A DNA stretch of 64,000 nucleotides, from assembly GCA_030145245.1 (NCBI GenBank), contig JAQYWC010000072.1:1-64000 (forward strand). Reading direction: 5' to 3'. Positions 1-8,336 of this stretch are shown here, one piece after another. The notes below the pieces were generated by a model. That model did not search any database. It was not told the DNA's origin and saw nothing but the letters and a program-made list of their open reading frames with translations. How positions within the stretch are numbered: the first letter of the stretch is position 1; each line of letters begins with the position of its first letter. Position numbers and translations under genes: made by a program. Source of the stretch: Desulfobacterium sp. (GTDB lineage: Bacteria > Desulfobacterota > Desulfobacteria > Desulfobacterales > Desulfobacteraceae).

Positions 1-2
1 CC

Positions 3-1103
3 GACCAGGTAATGAGAGCCAGAATGCTCAGACAGGAGCCATCAAAAAAAAATATAGCCCTTTTAAAAGAATTCATGGACAGCGATCACAGGGTATTAGT
101 GCTTTCCGCAATAAACAGCCTGGCATTCATGGGCGAGAAAACAGGATTTGAAGAAGAGGTCTTCAACCTGCTGGAGGAGAAGGCAAAAGACCCCAACTTT
201 TCCCAACGGGGCCAGGCACTCATCACCGCAGCCCTGCTGACAAAGGATGGGCGGGTTCTCCCGATCATCAACGAGTTCATGGGTCAGAAGGACAGTACGG
301 AAAGTTACATGCGGTATGCGGCCGCGGCCCTTTCCGCCATTGCAAAACCCATCTGCATCGACTATTTGGAACAGATCCTCGATAACGCCTACTCCCCGGA
401 AATTCACAAAAGCGCTTTTCAAACACTCAGCAGAATCGACACCCCCCAAAGCACGGCTATCCTGAGCAACCATCTTTTTTCAGACAATGAACAGGATCAG
501 ACATACAGTGCCTGGGCGCTCTCTTTGAGCAACAGCCCCGAGCACAACGGGATCCTGTACCAGGCACTGGCCGACAAAAACCTCAGCCAGGGAGCAATAG
601 ATGTGCTTGCCAGGAGTTCGGCCGGAGCGAAGGTAATGGGAGACCTCCTGGTGGAGGACTCCTTTGAGATAAGCGAGAAGATCAGCACCCTGGAGACCCT
701 GGAAAAAAGCCTCCTTTTGACATCAAACACGGTTCGATCGGACATCATAGAGAGCGTCGAACCCCTTCTTGACAGCGACAATTATGAGATTCAGCGCCAT
801 GCCCTCAAGATCGTCGGCAGCGGTTTCGGAGGTGACGAAGTCATTGACGTGATCAGCCCCAAGTTATCCTCCCCAAACAGCGAGGTACGGGAAACCGCCG
901 TGGAAGCCTACCTTCCCTATCTCACAGAGAGCAACTATAAACCGCTTTTGAACCTGATCTGGGATGAGAACGAAAAAGTCAGGAGAAAAGCGCTGTTAAT
1001 GGCCTTTACCTATATAGACGACTCCGACCGGACGCTCCTTGAAAAGGCCCTTACCCACCAGGATGAATTTATCAGAAACCAGGTATCCCAGATATTAAAC
1101 TAA
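3..1103 (+). CDS. HEAT-repeat protein (5' end outside window)
   Basis: Open frame running in from the window edge; the first in-frame ATG is at 12, but the codons before it (D-Q-V) are open and the protein begins in mid-repeat, so the true start is probably upstream of this window. The visible ~366 residues are all-helical HEAT/PBS-lyase-type repeats of about 30-35 residues (recurring pattern of D-x-x-V/E-V-R-x-x-A-x-x-A, for instance around residues 280-345 counted from the ATG). No catalytic motif is seen. Such repeats are usually protein-binding scaffolds. It is followed after 11 bases by a parvulin-type foldase with its own AAGGAG site, so the two are probably co-transcribed. Function not recognised. 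Confidence 0.8.
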   Translation, partial: DQVMRARMLRQEPSKKNIALLKEFMDSDHRVLVLSAINSLAFMGEKTGFEEEVFNLLEEKAKDPNFSQRGQALITAALLTKDGRVLPIINEFMGQKDSTESYMRYAAAALSAIAKPICIDYLEQILDNAYSPEIHKSAFQTLSRIDTPQSTAILSNHLFSDNEQDQTYSAWALSLSNSPEHNGILYQALADKNLSQGAIDVLARSSAGAKVMGDLLVEDSFEISEKISTLETLEKSLLLTSNTVRSDIIESVEPLLDSDNYEIQRHALKIVGSGFGGDEVIDVISPKLSSPNSEVRETAVEAYLPYLTESNYKPLLNLIWDENEKVRRKALLMAFTYIDDSDRTLLEKALTHQDEFIRNQVSQILN

Positions 1104-1114
1104 AGGAGTCTGCC

Positions 1115-2020
1115 ATGCATAAGGTCACCCATCGTAAGAAACGGTTAGTAATAATTATCCACAGTGCTCTGTGGCTGTTGGCAGGACTGTTCCTGCACAC
1201 CCTGTTGCCCTTGCCGGCGGCCTCGGAAACCGAGGGCAACGATGCTGAGGTGCTTGCCATGGTGAACCAGGTGGAGATCAGCAAGGACGACCTCAACAAA
1301 CTCATCTCCCAATTTAAAAAGCAATCCGGAAAAGAGAGCGTCAATTTGGATGAAAAAAAGCAACTGCTCAAGAATCTCACAATCCGGCAGCTGATTTTAC
1401 AGAGTCCGGAAGGCCAGGCCCTGAAAAAAGAGGAACCTGTGGTTAAACAGGTGGCAGAATTTGAAAACAGCCTTGTCATCAACCGGTTCATCAAAGGGCA
1501 TATGAACAAGCAGGTATCCCTGAAAGATGGGGAGATTGCCAGGTATTACCAGAATCACAAAGCCCGGTTCAGGTCTGACATGAAAATCGAGGCAAGCGTG
1601 ATTCTGCTGAGAACACAAGCGGATGCCGCCATGGTTCTTGGAAAGCTCAAAGGGGGTGAATCCTTCGAAGGGCTGGCAAAACAGTACTCCATTGATCTTC
1701 CCTCAGCAAAAAAAGGGGGAAGCCTGGGCGTGGTAGAGATTGGAACCGTGTATCCCGAAGTGTGGAAGGAGCTTAAAAGATTGACCCCTGGAGAAATAAG
1801 CCAGGTCATCGAAACAAAATACGGCTATAACATCTTAACGGCCAACAACATACTTGCCCCGGCGATCAAGCCGTTTAAAGAGGTTAAGACAGAGATAAGA
1901 GAGGCTATTCTCAGGGAAAAAAGGGGAAAAGCCTATGATGAGATGGTTAAAGGACTGGAAAAAAACGCAGACCTGAAAATATTCGAAAGCCGTCTTGTAC
2001 AAATAGGAGGCAAGAAATAG
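1115..2020 (+). CDS. Periplasmic/membrane-anchored parvulin-type peptidyl-prolyl isomerase (SurA/PrsA-like)
   Basis: A 301-residue protein with an N-terminal hydrophobic signal or anchor (about residues 10-37), a SurA-N-like chaperone region (about 45-140, starting with a typical VNQVEISKDDL segment) and one parvulin domain (about 155-245) with the diagnostic GGESFEGLAKQYS and KKGGSLG motifs. The family catalyses cis-trans prolyl isomerisation and assists folding of exported proteins. The start is supported by AAGGAG 7 bases upstream of ATG 1115. It sits between a HEAT-repeat protein and a secreted protein (2030) and may serve that secreted protein. One of at least four foldase-type genes in this window. 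Confidence 0.85.
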   Translation: MHKVTHRKKRLVIIIHSALWLLAGLFLHTLLPLPAASETEGNDAEVLAMVNQVEISKDDLNKLISQFKKQSGKESVNLDEKKQLLKNLTIRQLILQSPEGQALKKEEPVVKQVAEFENSLVINRFIKGHMNKQVSLKDGEIARYYQNHKARFRSDMKIEASVILLRTQADAAMVLGKLKGGESFEGLAKQYSIDLPSAKKGGSLGVVEIGTVYPEVWKELKRLTPGEISQVIETKYGYNILTANNILAPAIKPFKEVKTEIREAILREKRGKAYDEMVKGLEKNADLKIFESRLVQIGGKK

Positions 2021-2029
2021 GAGCGCTCC

Positions 2030-2845
2030 ATGGAAATAAAAAGACCATTTATGATTGCGCTAACATTTCTATTAATAGGAAGTGAGGCCCTTAGCGGGGG
2101 AAGGCCCGAGTTCGACGCTGTGGGAAATGACAGCTCAAACTATTTTAACGATGCAATAACAGGGCTGGTATTAACCGCTAACCCCTGGAACACAGAAAGC
2201 GACTTTACAGGCAACCCGCTCCCTGGCATGGAGTACTTTTCTACACCGGTCCAGCTCACCGATGACATCTGTTATAACGGTTACCGGTCTGCCTACACCC
2301 AGTGGAGAAGACCTGCCACCTATGAATGGCAGATTGTTCTTCAGATGGATCCCCAGAGCGACCTTGACATCAACATCGAGCAATGCGTTGTAAAACACAG
2401 CTCAACCACTGTGTTTGGTAGAATTCCCTGGGAAGGCGGAGAGCAGACCGGCCGTTACCAGCTGACCAACGGCACTGCGGTTTTCATTCAAGGGGCCAAC
2501 CCGTGCATCACGGTTGAGGCAAGCCCGGGTCCCAATGCTGTATTTGGGTTTACCAGCCCCTTTATTCTCACGGGGCTTACCCAGTGCGGCATCACTGAGC
2601 TTCCGTTGAAGCGTCTTCCCTACACTGGAGTGGCAATCTGGGAGAGAGCCCTGGTTGCAAGGATGCCCGGATATATGACTGCCGCACCGGATGGGGGAAT
2701 CGAATACCCCCTGAGCGCCGGGGATACCATCAGGATCACCATCGCCATCCCCTTTCTGAACAGCGTGGATATCCGTTACGGCCAGGACAATGTAACCGTG
2801 AGGTACATCGGAGTGAACAACACCATCTTCACCAACAGCAATTGA
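2030..2845 (+). CDS. Secreted protein of unknown function
   Basis: A 271-residue protein that I do not recognise. It starts with a cleavable-looking signal peptide (K-rich start, hydrophobic 7-17, small residues near 22-24). The mature part is rich in aromatic, Thr, Gly and Pro residues, has four Cys (about residues 81, 122, 163 and 187) that could form disulfides, and ends in a beta-like segment, suggesting an extracellular or periplasmic beta-sandwich. AGGAG lies 6 bases before the ATG. It is the last gene of the + strand group starting with the HEAT-repeat gene and lies tail-to-tail with the qrc operon. Homologue searches would be needed for any function. Confidence 0.7.
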   Translation: MEIKRPFMIALTFLLIGSEALSGGRPEFDAVGNDSSNYFNDAITGLVLTANPWNTESDFTGNPLPGMEYFSTPVQLTDDICYNGYRSAYTQWRRPATYEWQIVLQMDPQSDLDINIEQCVVKHSSTTVFGRIPWEGGEQTGRYQLTNGTAVFIQGANPCITVEASPGPNAVFGFTSPFILTGLTQCGITELPLKRLPYTGVAIWERALVARMPGYMTAAPDGGIEYPLSAGDTIRITIAIPFLNSVDIRYGQDNVTVRYIGVNNTIFTNSN

Positions 2846-2860
2846 ACCGTATCAGTACGA

Positions 2861-2920
2861 AAAATAAAAAAAAAGACGCACCCCCGGACCCTGCAGCAAT
2901 GCAGGGGCCGGGGTGCGCCT
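2861..2920 (-). terminator. Rho-independent terminator of the qrc operon
   Basis: GC-rich inverted repeat (CGCACCCC and CCCTGCA arms against TGCAGGG and GGGGTGCG, around 2878-2919). An A-rich tract at 2861-2874 becomes the U-tail for minus-strand transcripts. On the + strand the sequence after the stem is not T-rich, so it mainly ends the qrc transcript, though the stem may also stop + strand readthrough. Confidence 0.7.
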
Positions 2921-2953
2921 TATAAAGCTAAACCGATCTGACGGTTTATATTT

Positions 2954-3109
2954 TTAGTGGTGGGGACCTTTTCCCGCCATGGTATCAAGTATGGTTTTAC
3001 CCACACAATAGGTCAATCCCGCGCCGAGGATTGCAATCGTATACCACATGCCTCCGAAAAAGAGGAGGTGACCGGCATCCCATGCCCATTCAAAACTAAA
3101 TGGTAACAT
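2954..3109 (-). CDS. Small single-pass membrane protein at the end of the qrc operon
   Basis: A 51-codon frame read directly from the sequence: ATG at 3109, TAA at 2954-2956, with GGAG 7-8 bases upstream of the start. The product starts MLPFSFEWAWDAGHLLFFGG, has one hydrophobic segment (about residues 14-37) and ends in a short charged, His-rich tail (GKGPHH). It lies 21 bases downstream of qrcD and upstream of the operon terminator, so it is placed to be translated with the complex. I do not recognise it from the Desulfovibrio QrcABCD description. The likely role is as a small accessory or stabilising subunit of the membrane module; this is inferred from position, membrane topology and the good ribosome-binding site. 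Confidence 0.75.
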   Translation of the reverse strand: MLPFSFEWAWDAGHLLFFGGMWYTIAILGAGLTYCVGKTILDTMAGKGPHH

Positions 3110-3130
3110 AACTATTCTCCCTTATTTACC

Positions 3131-4375
3131 TTAATCTTGTTGATCCGCGTTCAATTCCAGTTCCTGGGGGAATACCGGCAGATAGCGGTACGCCAGGGCA
3201 ATGAGAATCACTCCATAGGCCACAGGAAGGATGGTGGTTGCAACCTCCTGCCAGCTGGGGATATACATGGCCCAGGTGTCAAAGGTCATAACCGGGGCTG
3301 CCATCACCTGGAGTACCATGACCCAGCGGTTGAGGCAGACGCCAAAGGTGCCGAGGATGATAGCGACCAGAAGAAGTTTCCGGTTCTCCCTGAACTTCTG
3401 GGTGGTGAGGATCACGGCCGGAACAATACCGCAGACCACAATCTCAAGCACCAGGATCCAAACACCGTAAAAGGGGTTATTGGAATAGAAGTCCATGAAG
3501 GTCTGTCCCTGGGAAGGTGCAGTGACCGTTGCCCAGTAGACGGTATCGATGATCTTTGCGATGATGTAGGTGGTGATCATCCATCCGGAGATCTTGGCAA
3601 GAAGGTGGACCACGTTATCCTTGACCAGCTTCTTTTTGGTGATCTTTTCGAACATCTTGAGCACGCACAGGGTAAAGCAGGGGCCGTAGGCGGCAGCAGA
3701 CCAGGTAAAGAGGAAAAAGGTCCAGGGCCATACCAGAAGGCCTTCCCTGAAAGCAAAGGGACGTCCGTACATTACGCCTGCAACACCGCCCAGGGAACCC
3801 TGGTGGAAACAGGACAGGAATGCGCCGGTGGCGGCAAATACTGCCATGACACCGTGCATGTTGTGACCCAGGTTGTGGAAGAACGGTACCTTGTCCAGCT
3901 TGCGGTTCTCAAGGATCAGCGGAACGAACTCAATGGTCAGTACGCTGAAGTAGAGGGAGAGACAAAAGGCCACCTCGGTGAGCATGGAGTGGACGTTTGC
4001 ATGCCAGAAGATGAACCAGCTCCTCAGGGGCTGTCCAACGTCGATGGCAAGGATCAACAGGGCCGAACTGTAGCAGATAAATCCGATGACAACGGCCAGG
4101 TTGATGATGTTCTTGAGCTCATCAATGCCGAACACATACCTCAACAGCCCGGTAAAGAAAGCCCCGCCACCGATGGCGATAACGGCAAGGTCAGCCCAGA
4201 TCCAGAGGGCAAAGCCGTAGTAGTCGTCCATGTTTGTCTGGTTGAGACCCTTGAACCAGCAGAGCCCCATGGCGTAGACGCCCCAGAGAAGAACCACGCC
4301 CACAACGGCGATTCCCAGGGCAAAGACCGGAAACGGACACCGTTTTGCACCTTTGGGTATTAATGCAGAATCCAT
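3131..4375 (-). CDS. qrcD: Menaquinone reductase QrcD, NrfD-like integral membrane subunit
   Basis: A 414-residue polytopic protein with about ten hydrophobic segments, of the NrfD/PsrC family. In the Qrc complex this subunit holds the menaquinone site and accepts electrons from the periplasmic Fe-S subunit. The call rests on the NrfD-type pattern (for instance DDYYGFALWIWADLAVIAIG near residue 50) and on its place directly downstream of genes for a four-cluster ferredoxin, a molybdopterin-type subunit and a multihaem cytochrome, the order qrcA-B-C-D known from Desulfovibrio. It starts 27 bases after qrcC, with AGGAG upstream of the ATG. Alternatives are PsrC- or HmcC-like subunits; the four-gene context favours Qrc. 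Confidence 0.9.
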   Translation of the reverse strand: MDSALIPKGAKRCPFPVFALGIAVVGVVLLWGVYAMGLCWFKGLNQTNMDDYYGFALWIWADLAVIAIGGGAFFTGLLRYVFGIDELKNIINLAVVIGFICYSSALLILAIDVGQPLRSWFIFWHANVHSMLTEVAFCLSLYFSVLTIEFVPLILENRKLDKVPFFHNLGHNMHGVMAVFAATGAFLSCFHQGSLGGVAGVMYGRPFAFREGLLVWPWTFFLFTWSAAAYGPCFTLCVLKMFEKITKKKLVKDNVVHLLAKISGWMITTYIIAKIIDTVYWATVTAPSQGQTFMDFYSNNPFYGVWILVLEIVVCGIVPAVILTTQKFRENRKLLLVAIILGTFGVCLNRWVMVLQVMAAPVMTFDTWAMYIPSWQEVATTILPVAYGVILIALAYRYLPVFPQELELNADQQD

Positions 4376-4402
4376 ATCTATTCACTCCTAACTGTTGATT
4401 TG

Positions 4403-5242
4403 TTACTCATGATCGTTGCCATGGTTGTTCTTGACCTTTTCCCACTCACCCTCAAGGTAGTTGTCCCCGGCTTTTCTTACCCACTCGCGCTCGGAGATAT
4501 AGTATACCTTGGGATTAGTCTGGAGCCTTTCAAGCAGACGGAAGGCCTTTGGGTTCTTCGGCTTTCCGCAGTTGTGGGCATCGGGTTCAACCATCTGGTA
4601 AACCTCGTGGTCAGGATTGTTCAAATCACCAAAGGTGATGGCTCCCGCAGGGCAGGCCTGGGTGCAGGCAGTCTGATACTCTTGCTCCTCGATATCATCC
4701 CGCTCCTCAACATAGGCACGGTCCCTTGCCTCCTGGTACCGGTGGAAGCAGAAGCTGCACTTTTCAACAACGCCCCTCATCCTGGGAGATACGTCCGGGC
4801 TCAGGTAGTTCTCCATGCCCTCGGGCCATTTGGGATCCCACCAGTTGAAGTAACGTGCGTGGTAGGGGCAGGCTCCCATGCAGTACCGGCAGCCGAAGCA
4901 GCGGGTGTAGATCTGGCTGACGATGCCTGAGCTATGGTCGTAATCCGTGGCAACCGCCGGGCAGACAGACACACAGGGAGAGTGACCGTGGTCACCCTTG
5001 CCGCCGCAGTGCATGCAGGGCCTTGGCATGTAACAGATTTCAGTCTCGGGAAAGGATTTACCATTGGTAATCTTGTATACCCGCATCCAGGTGATACTGT
5101 CCTTTTTCCTGCTCTCATCTTCTTTAAACGGAACGTTATTTTCGGACATGCATGCAACCATGCAGGACCCGCACCCGGTACACTTATCCAGGTCAACAAC
5201 CATCCCGAATTTATGATTTTTTCCGTGTTTATCTTGTTTCAT
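4403..5242 (-). CDS. qrcC: Menaquinone reductase QrcC, periplasmic iron-sulfur subunit
   Basis: A 279-residue ferredoxin-type subunit that wires the cytochrome and molybdopterin-like subunits to QrcD. Sixteen cysteines fall in four typical cluster motifs: C21/24/27/31, C76/79/90/94, C115/118/121/125 and C162/165/193/197, with a further C70. This fits four Fe-S clusters; the published Qrc carries a [3Fe-4S] plus several [4Fe-4S] clusters. It has no signal peptide of its own, as is usual for subunits exported as partners of a twin-arginine protein, here QrcB just upstream (29-base gap). Confidence 0.92.
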   Translation of the reverse strand: MKQDKHGKNHKFGMVVDLDKCTGCGSCMVACMSENNVPFKEDESRKKDSITWMRVYKITNGKSFPETEICYMPRPCMHCGGKGDHGHSPCVSVCPAVATDYDHSSGIVSQIYTRCFGCRYCMGACPYHARYFNWWDPKWPEGMENYLSPDVSPRMRGVVEKCSFCFHRYQEARDRAYVEERDDIEEQEYQTACTQACPAGAITFGDLNNPDHEVYQMVEPDAHNCGKPKNPKAFRLLERLQTNPKVYYISEREWVRKAGDNYLEGEWEKVKNNHGNDHE

Positions 5243-5271
5243 CAGAACCTCTTATCTAAATAACCCATCTG

Positions 5272-7422
5272 TTAGGCCCTGGAAATCTTTGCCCGGATTC
5301 CCCAGGCAGCATCCAGTCCTGAAGCAGCATCCATTACCGGCCCCATGAGCTCATTTATATTCACGCCCTTGCCGCTGACATACCTGTTTTCTTCCATGGC
5401 ATGGCCAAGTCCCCTTGGCATACCAATCACACCCGGCATGATCCCTTCAAAAAGATTAACCTTGACGGTTGCCTTGCCCTTTGGTGTTTCAAGGACGGCA
5501 AGATCTCCCTGGGAAAGCTTGTTTGCCCTGGCTGTTTCAGGATTCATCTCAACCAGCGAATCCTTGCCGGCCAATACGGTGTCAGGCACCGTTTTTACGG
5601 CAAAGGGTGAGGAGGCAACGGAGCCTGTGGCGATTCTCACGTTATCCAGGGGAACAAGGATCAGGGAGAAGTCAGCCTCAGTTCCTTCGGCCTCAACAGG
5701 CGCGGGATTCTGGGCAACAAATGAAAAATCCACAGACGGGCGGGTTGCAGGAGCTGTTTCCTGAACCGCAGCATACCCCTGGTCTGAGAGATCCGACCAC
5801 AGGTCGCCGGTTACGGCTTCCAGGCACTCTTCATAGGATTCCCAGGGAAAGCTTTCACCAACTGTTCCTTCCATGGCTTTTGCAATGGCAAGGATGGCAT
5901 CCCCGGGATTTTTTGTGTTGAAGACAGGAGCGATAACAGGCGTTGCAAGTCCTGTCACCCGTCGTGCCATCCCGGCTGCCGAGGGAAGATCCTCAGTTCG
6001 CTCAAGGAAGGTATGGCTGGGCAGAACCACGTCAGCCTGCCGTGTGGTCTCGTCCATGAAGGAGGAGAAACTCACAACAAAGGGGATGTCCTGGACAGCC
6101 TTTGTAATGGCTTTGGCGTCGTTAAGGGCATAGCAGGGGTTGGCGTCGGAGATCAGAAGCGCCTGGACCGTTTTTTCAGCACCGGCCTTCGCAAAAAAAC
6201 CTGCAACAGATCCGGCAGGATCCATGGCAGGCTTTTCAATGGCCTGGCTTGCGACTTCGTCCATCTCAACCGCCGGCCACTGTTCGTAATCCTGGGGGGA
6301 GAGAATCCACGCACCGCCCTTGGTGTTGATGTTTCCGGCAAGGCAGTTCAGGAGGTGCACTGCGGCAAACTCCCTGGCGCTTCCGGGGGTTGATCCCTTT
6401 CCCTTTCCGGCAATGGCAACAGGCGCGTTGGACTTTGCAAAACGCTTGGCAATGTCCACAATGACTGCGGCATCGATACCGGTTGTCTTGGCAACGGCTT
6501 CCGGAGAATAATTCTCCTTGAGCATTGCGGCCAGTTCATCAAATCCCGGACCAAAACCGGAAACATAGTAGCCGGTATTGTAAAGGTTGTTTGAGATGAT
6601 CACGTTGGCCATGGCAAGGGCAAGATCCGCCTCGGTGTTGGGGTTTGCAGCAAGCCAGGTATCGGCTGCGGCAGCGGTGTTGGAAAGCCTTGGCTCAACC
6701 TGGATCAGGGCTGCGCCCCGCTCTTTTCTTGAGCTGTTTGCCTTGAAGTTGCTGACAGGAGATCCCCAGCCTTCGATGAAGCCTGTGCCGAAGCTCAGGA
6801 TAAATTCGGCATTTTCAAGATCAAATCCCAGGGTTCCATGAACGCCGTGCATCTTCTCCAGGGTCTTTTCCCAGGCCTTGTCCATGGTATCCATGGATAA
6901 GAAGTTGTTGGAACCAAGGGCCGTCAGTAACCGCTGAAACAGTCCGGGAACCGTTCCCATGCCGTGGTTGGTGACACAGGCGATGCTGTCTGCCTTGCCG
7001 GCGTCCCTGATCTCGGCAAGCTTGGTTGCCACAAGTTCAAGGGCTTCATCCCAGGATATCTGCTCAAAGGTGTCTCCGATTCGCTTCAAGGGGCTTTTGA
7101 TCCTTGAGGGGTCGTAGAGATACTGGAGGCCTGCAACACCGTGGAGACAAACTCCACCGGTATTCACAGGGTAGTCGTCCCGGCCTTCGATCTTGACAGG
7201 CCGTCCGTCGATTTTTCTCACGCTGAGTCCGCAATTTCCAGGACACAGGCTGCAGACTGTGTTATCAAAAGTTACTTCTCCATCCCGAGGAACAGGCGTC
7301 CACGGCCAGTTCTGGGTCCAGATGGAGGAGTCATCCATCAACTTCCAGGCCACAGGTGACACGGCTACCCCGGCAGCTGCACCAAGCCCCAGTCCCAAGA
7401 AGCTTCGTCTATCTACTTTCAT
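5272..7422 (-). CDS. qrcB: Menaquinone reductase QrcB, molybdopterin-oxidoreductase-family subunit
   Basis: A 716-residue member of the molybdopterin oxidoreductase superfamily. The N-terminus has a twin-arginine signal (RRSFLG at residues 5-10 followed by a hydrophobic Gly/Ala stretch), giving a periplasmic location. C57, C60, C64 and C92 form the usual N-terminal [4Fe-4S] motif, followed by molybdopterin-fold domains and a C-terminal dinucleotide-binding-type domain. In purified Desulfovibrio Qrc no molybdenum was found and this subunit is thought to be structural or electron-relaying; whether that holds here cannot be read from sequence. It lies between qrcA and qrcC in one minus-strand operon. 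Confidence 0.92.
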   Translation of the reverse strand: MKVDRRSFLGLGLGAAAGVAVSPVAWKLMDDSSIWTQNWPWTPVPRDGEVTFDNTVCSLCPGNCGLSVRKIDGRPVKIEGRDDYPVNTGGVCLHGVAGLQYLYDPSRIKSPLKRIGDTFEQISWDEALELVATKLAEIRDAGKADSIACVTNHGMGTVPGLFQRLLTALGSNNFLSMDTMDKAWEKTLEKMHGVHGTLGFDLENAEFILSFGTGFIEGWGSPVSNFKANSSRKERGAALIQVEPRLSNTAAAADTWLAANPNTEADLALAMANVIISNNLYNTGYYVSGFGPGFDELAAMLKENYSPEAVAKTTGIDAAVIVDIAKRFAKSNAPVAIAGKGKGSTPGSAREFAAVHLLNCLAGNINTKGGAWILSPQDYEQWPAVEMDEVASQAIEKPAMDPAGSVAGFFAKAGAEKTVQALLISDANPCYALNDAKAITKAVQDIPFVVSFSSFMDETTRQADVVLPSHTFLERTEDLPSAAGMARRVTGLATPVIAPVFNTKNPGDAILAIAKAMEGTVGESFPWESYEECLEAVTGDLWSDLSDQGYAAVQETAPATRPSVDFSFVAQNPAPVEAEGTEADFSLILVPLDNVRIATGSVASSPFAVKTVPDTVLAGKDSLVEMNPETARANKLSQGDLAVLETPKGKATVKVNLFEGIMPGVIGMPRGLGHAMEENRYVSGKGVNINELMGPVMDAASGLDAAWGIRAKISRA

Positions 7423-7472
7423 AGGTTATACCTCAATAAAGTTAAAAAGAGTTCCGACACAAGGGCAATCGC

Positions 7473-8147
7473 CTATTTGTGACACTGAAAACATGCACCC
7501 TTGCTTCCTGTTTCCTCTTGATGGCACTCTGCGCAGTCATCCATCTTCATGCGATCCCAGGAATTTTTCTTCATTCCCCAGATGTTTTTACCCCAGATAT
7601 CCCGGCTGTAACCGGTGATCCGGTTCTCCTCATAGGTCTTAGTGGTGGTGGACTCGCCAATGTCACCGTGGCAGGATCGGCAATCCATGCCCGCCTTGAC
7701 AACGTGAGCCGCGTGGGAGAAGAAAACACAGTCAGGCTGCTGTGAATAGATCAGCCATGGAACCTCTTTCTCTTTTTCTACATACTCTGAAACAAAAATC
7801 GCCTCATCCTCGGTCTCGCCCAGCAGTTCCTCATGGCACTCAAGACAGGATGCTGTCTTGGGAATGCCGTCAAAGCTGCCATCCTCGCGGAAGGAGTGGC
7901 AGGAATCGCATCCTCCCATCTCTTCGACATGAAGGGCGTGATTAAAGTTGAAAGGCTGCTCTTTCTTCGAATAGAGCAGATTGGGAAACAGCAGCCACCC
8001 GGAGAGAAAGCAGACGACAAACGCCCCTATAAAAAAGAGGACTCCGTACCCAGTACCTGAATCCCCTCCTGCTTTCTGTTCCCCAGAGGCACCCTCCTCG
8101 ACAGCACCCACTGAACCGTTTTCAGTTTTCTCATCTAATTCGCTCAT
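7473..8147 (-). CDS. qrcA: Menaquinone reductase QrcA, membrane-anchored multihaem cytochrome c
   Basis: A protein of about 224 residues with one N-terminal transmembrane helix (around residues 34-56 from the chosen start) and a periplasmic haem domain. I count five CxxCH haem sites (CDSCH, CLECH, CRSCH, CAECH, CFQCH) and extra His residues for axial ligation. It takes electrons from periplasmic cytochrome c3 partners of hydrogenases and formate dehydrogenases. The start at 8147 (MSELDEK) is preferred over the in-frame ATG at 8204 because GGGG precedes it and the added N-terminus is unlike the rest; 8204 remains possible. First gene of qrcABCD, behind a sigma-70-like promoter near 8300. Desulfovibrio QrcA is reported with six haems, so one site may be missing here. 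Confidence 0.88.
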   Translation of the reverse strand: MSELDEKTENGSVGAVEEGASGEQKAGGDSGTGYGVLFFIGAFVVCFLSGWLLFPNLLYSKKEQPFNFNHALHVEEMGGCDSCHSFREDGSFDGIPKTASCLECHEELLGETEDEAIFVSEYVEKEKEVPWLIYSQQPDCVFFSHAAHVVKAGMDCRSCHGDIGESTTTKTYEENRITGYSRDIWGKNIWGMKKNSWDRMKMDDCAECHQEETGSKGACFQCHK

Positions 8148-8297
8148 GAAAACCCCATCAATTAAAATGTTGATGATACTATTACTCATTGAGCCCCTAA
8201 ACATAAGGCTCTATATTTACGCTGCAGAAGGCTTTATTAGCCTCTTCCGCAGTCACATTACCTTAATCAACCTGCGATTTATAAAATTCAAGGTCAA

Positions 8298-8325
8298 TCT
8301 ATATAATATCTGTAAATCTTGTCAA
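8298..8325 (-). promoter_or_regulatory. Predicted sigma-70 promoter of qrcABCD
   Basis: On the minus strand a perfect -35 TTGACA (8320-8325) and a -10-like TATAGA (8298-8303) are separated by 16 bases. The expected start is near 8291, giving a leader of about 145 bases before qrcA. The surrounding 8150-8336 stretch is AT-rich and holds no convincing gene. Confidence 0.55.
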
Positions 8326-8336
8326 GATAAAATCAT

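Noticed and set aside
3137..4363. 408-codon open frame on the + strand opposite qrcD
   Set aside because: Antisense to a clear NrfD-family gene; composition reflects the complement of membrane codons, with no family-like pattern or ribosome-binding site.
5272..7422. QrcB as formate dehydrogenase, polysulfide reductase or arsenate reductase subunit
   Set aside because: No selenocysteine (UGA) position or typical active-site context seen; the pentahaem cytochrome, four-cluster ferredoxin and NrfD neighbours in Qrc order explain it better.
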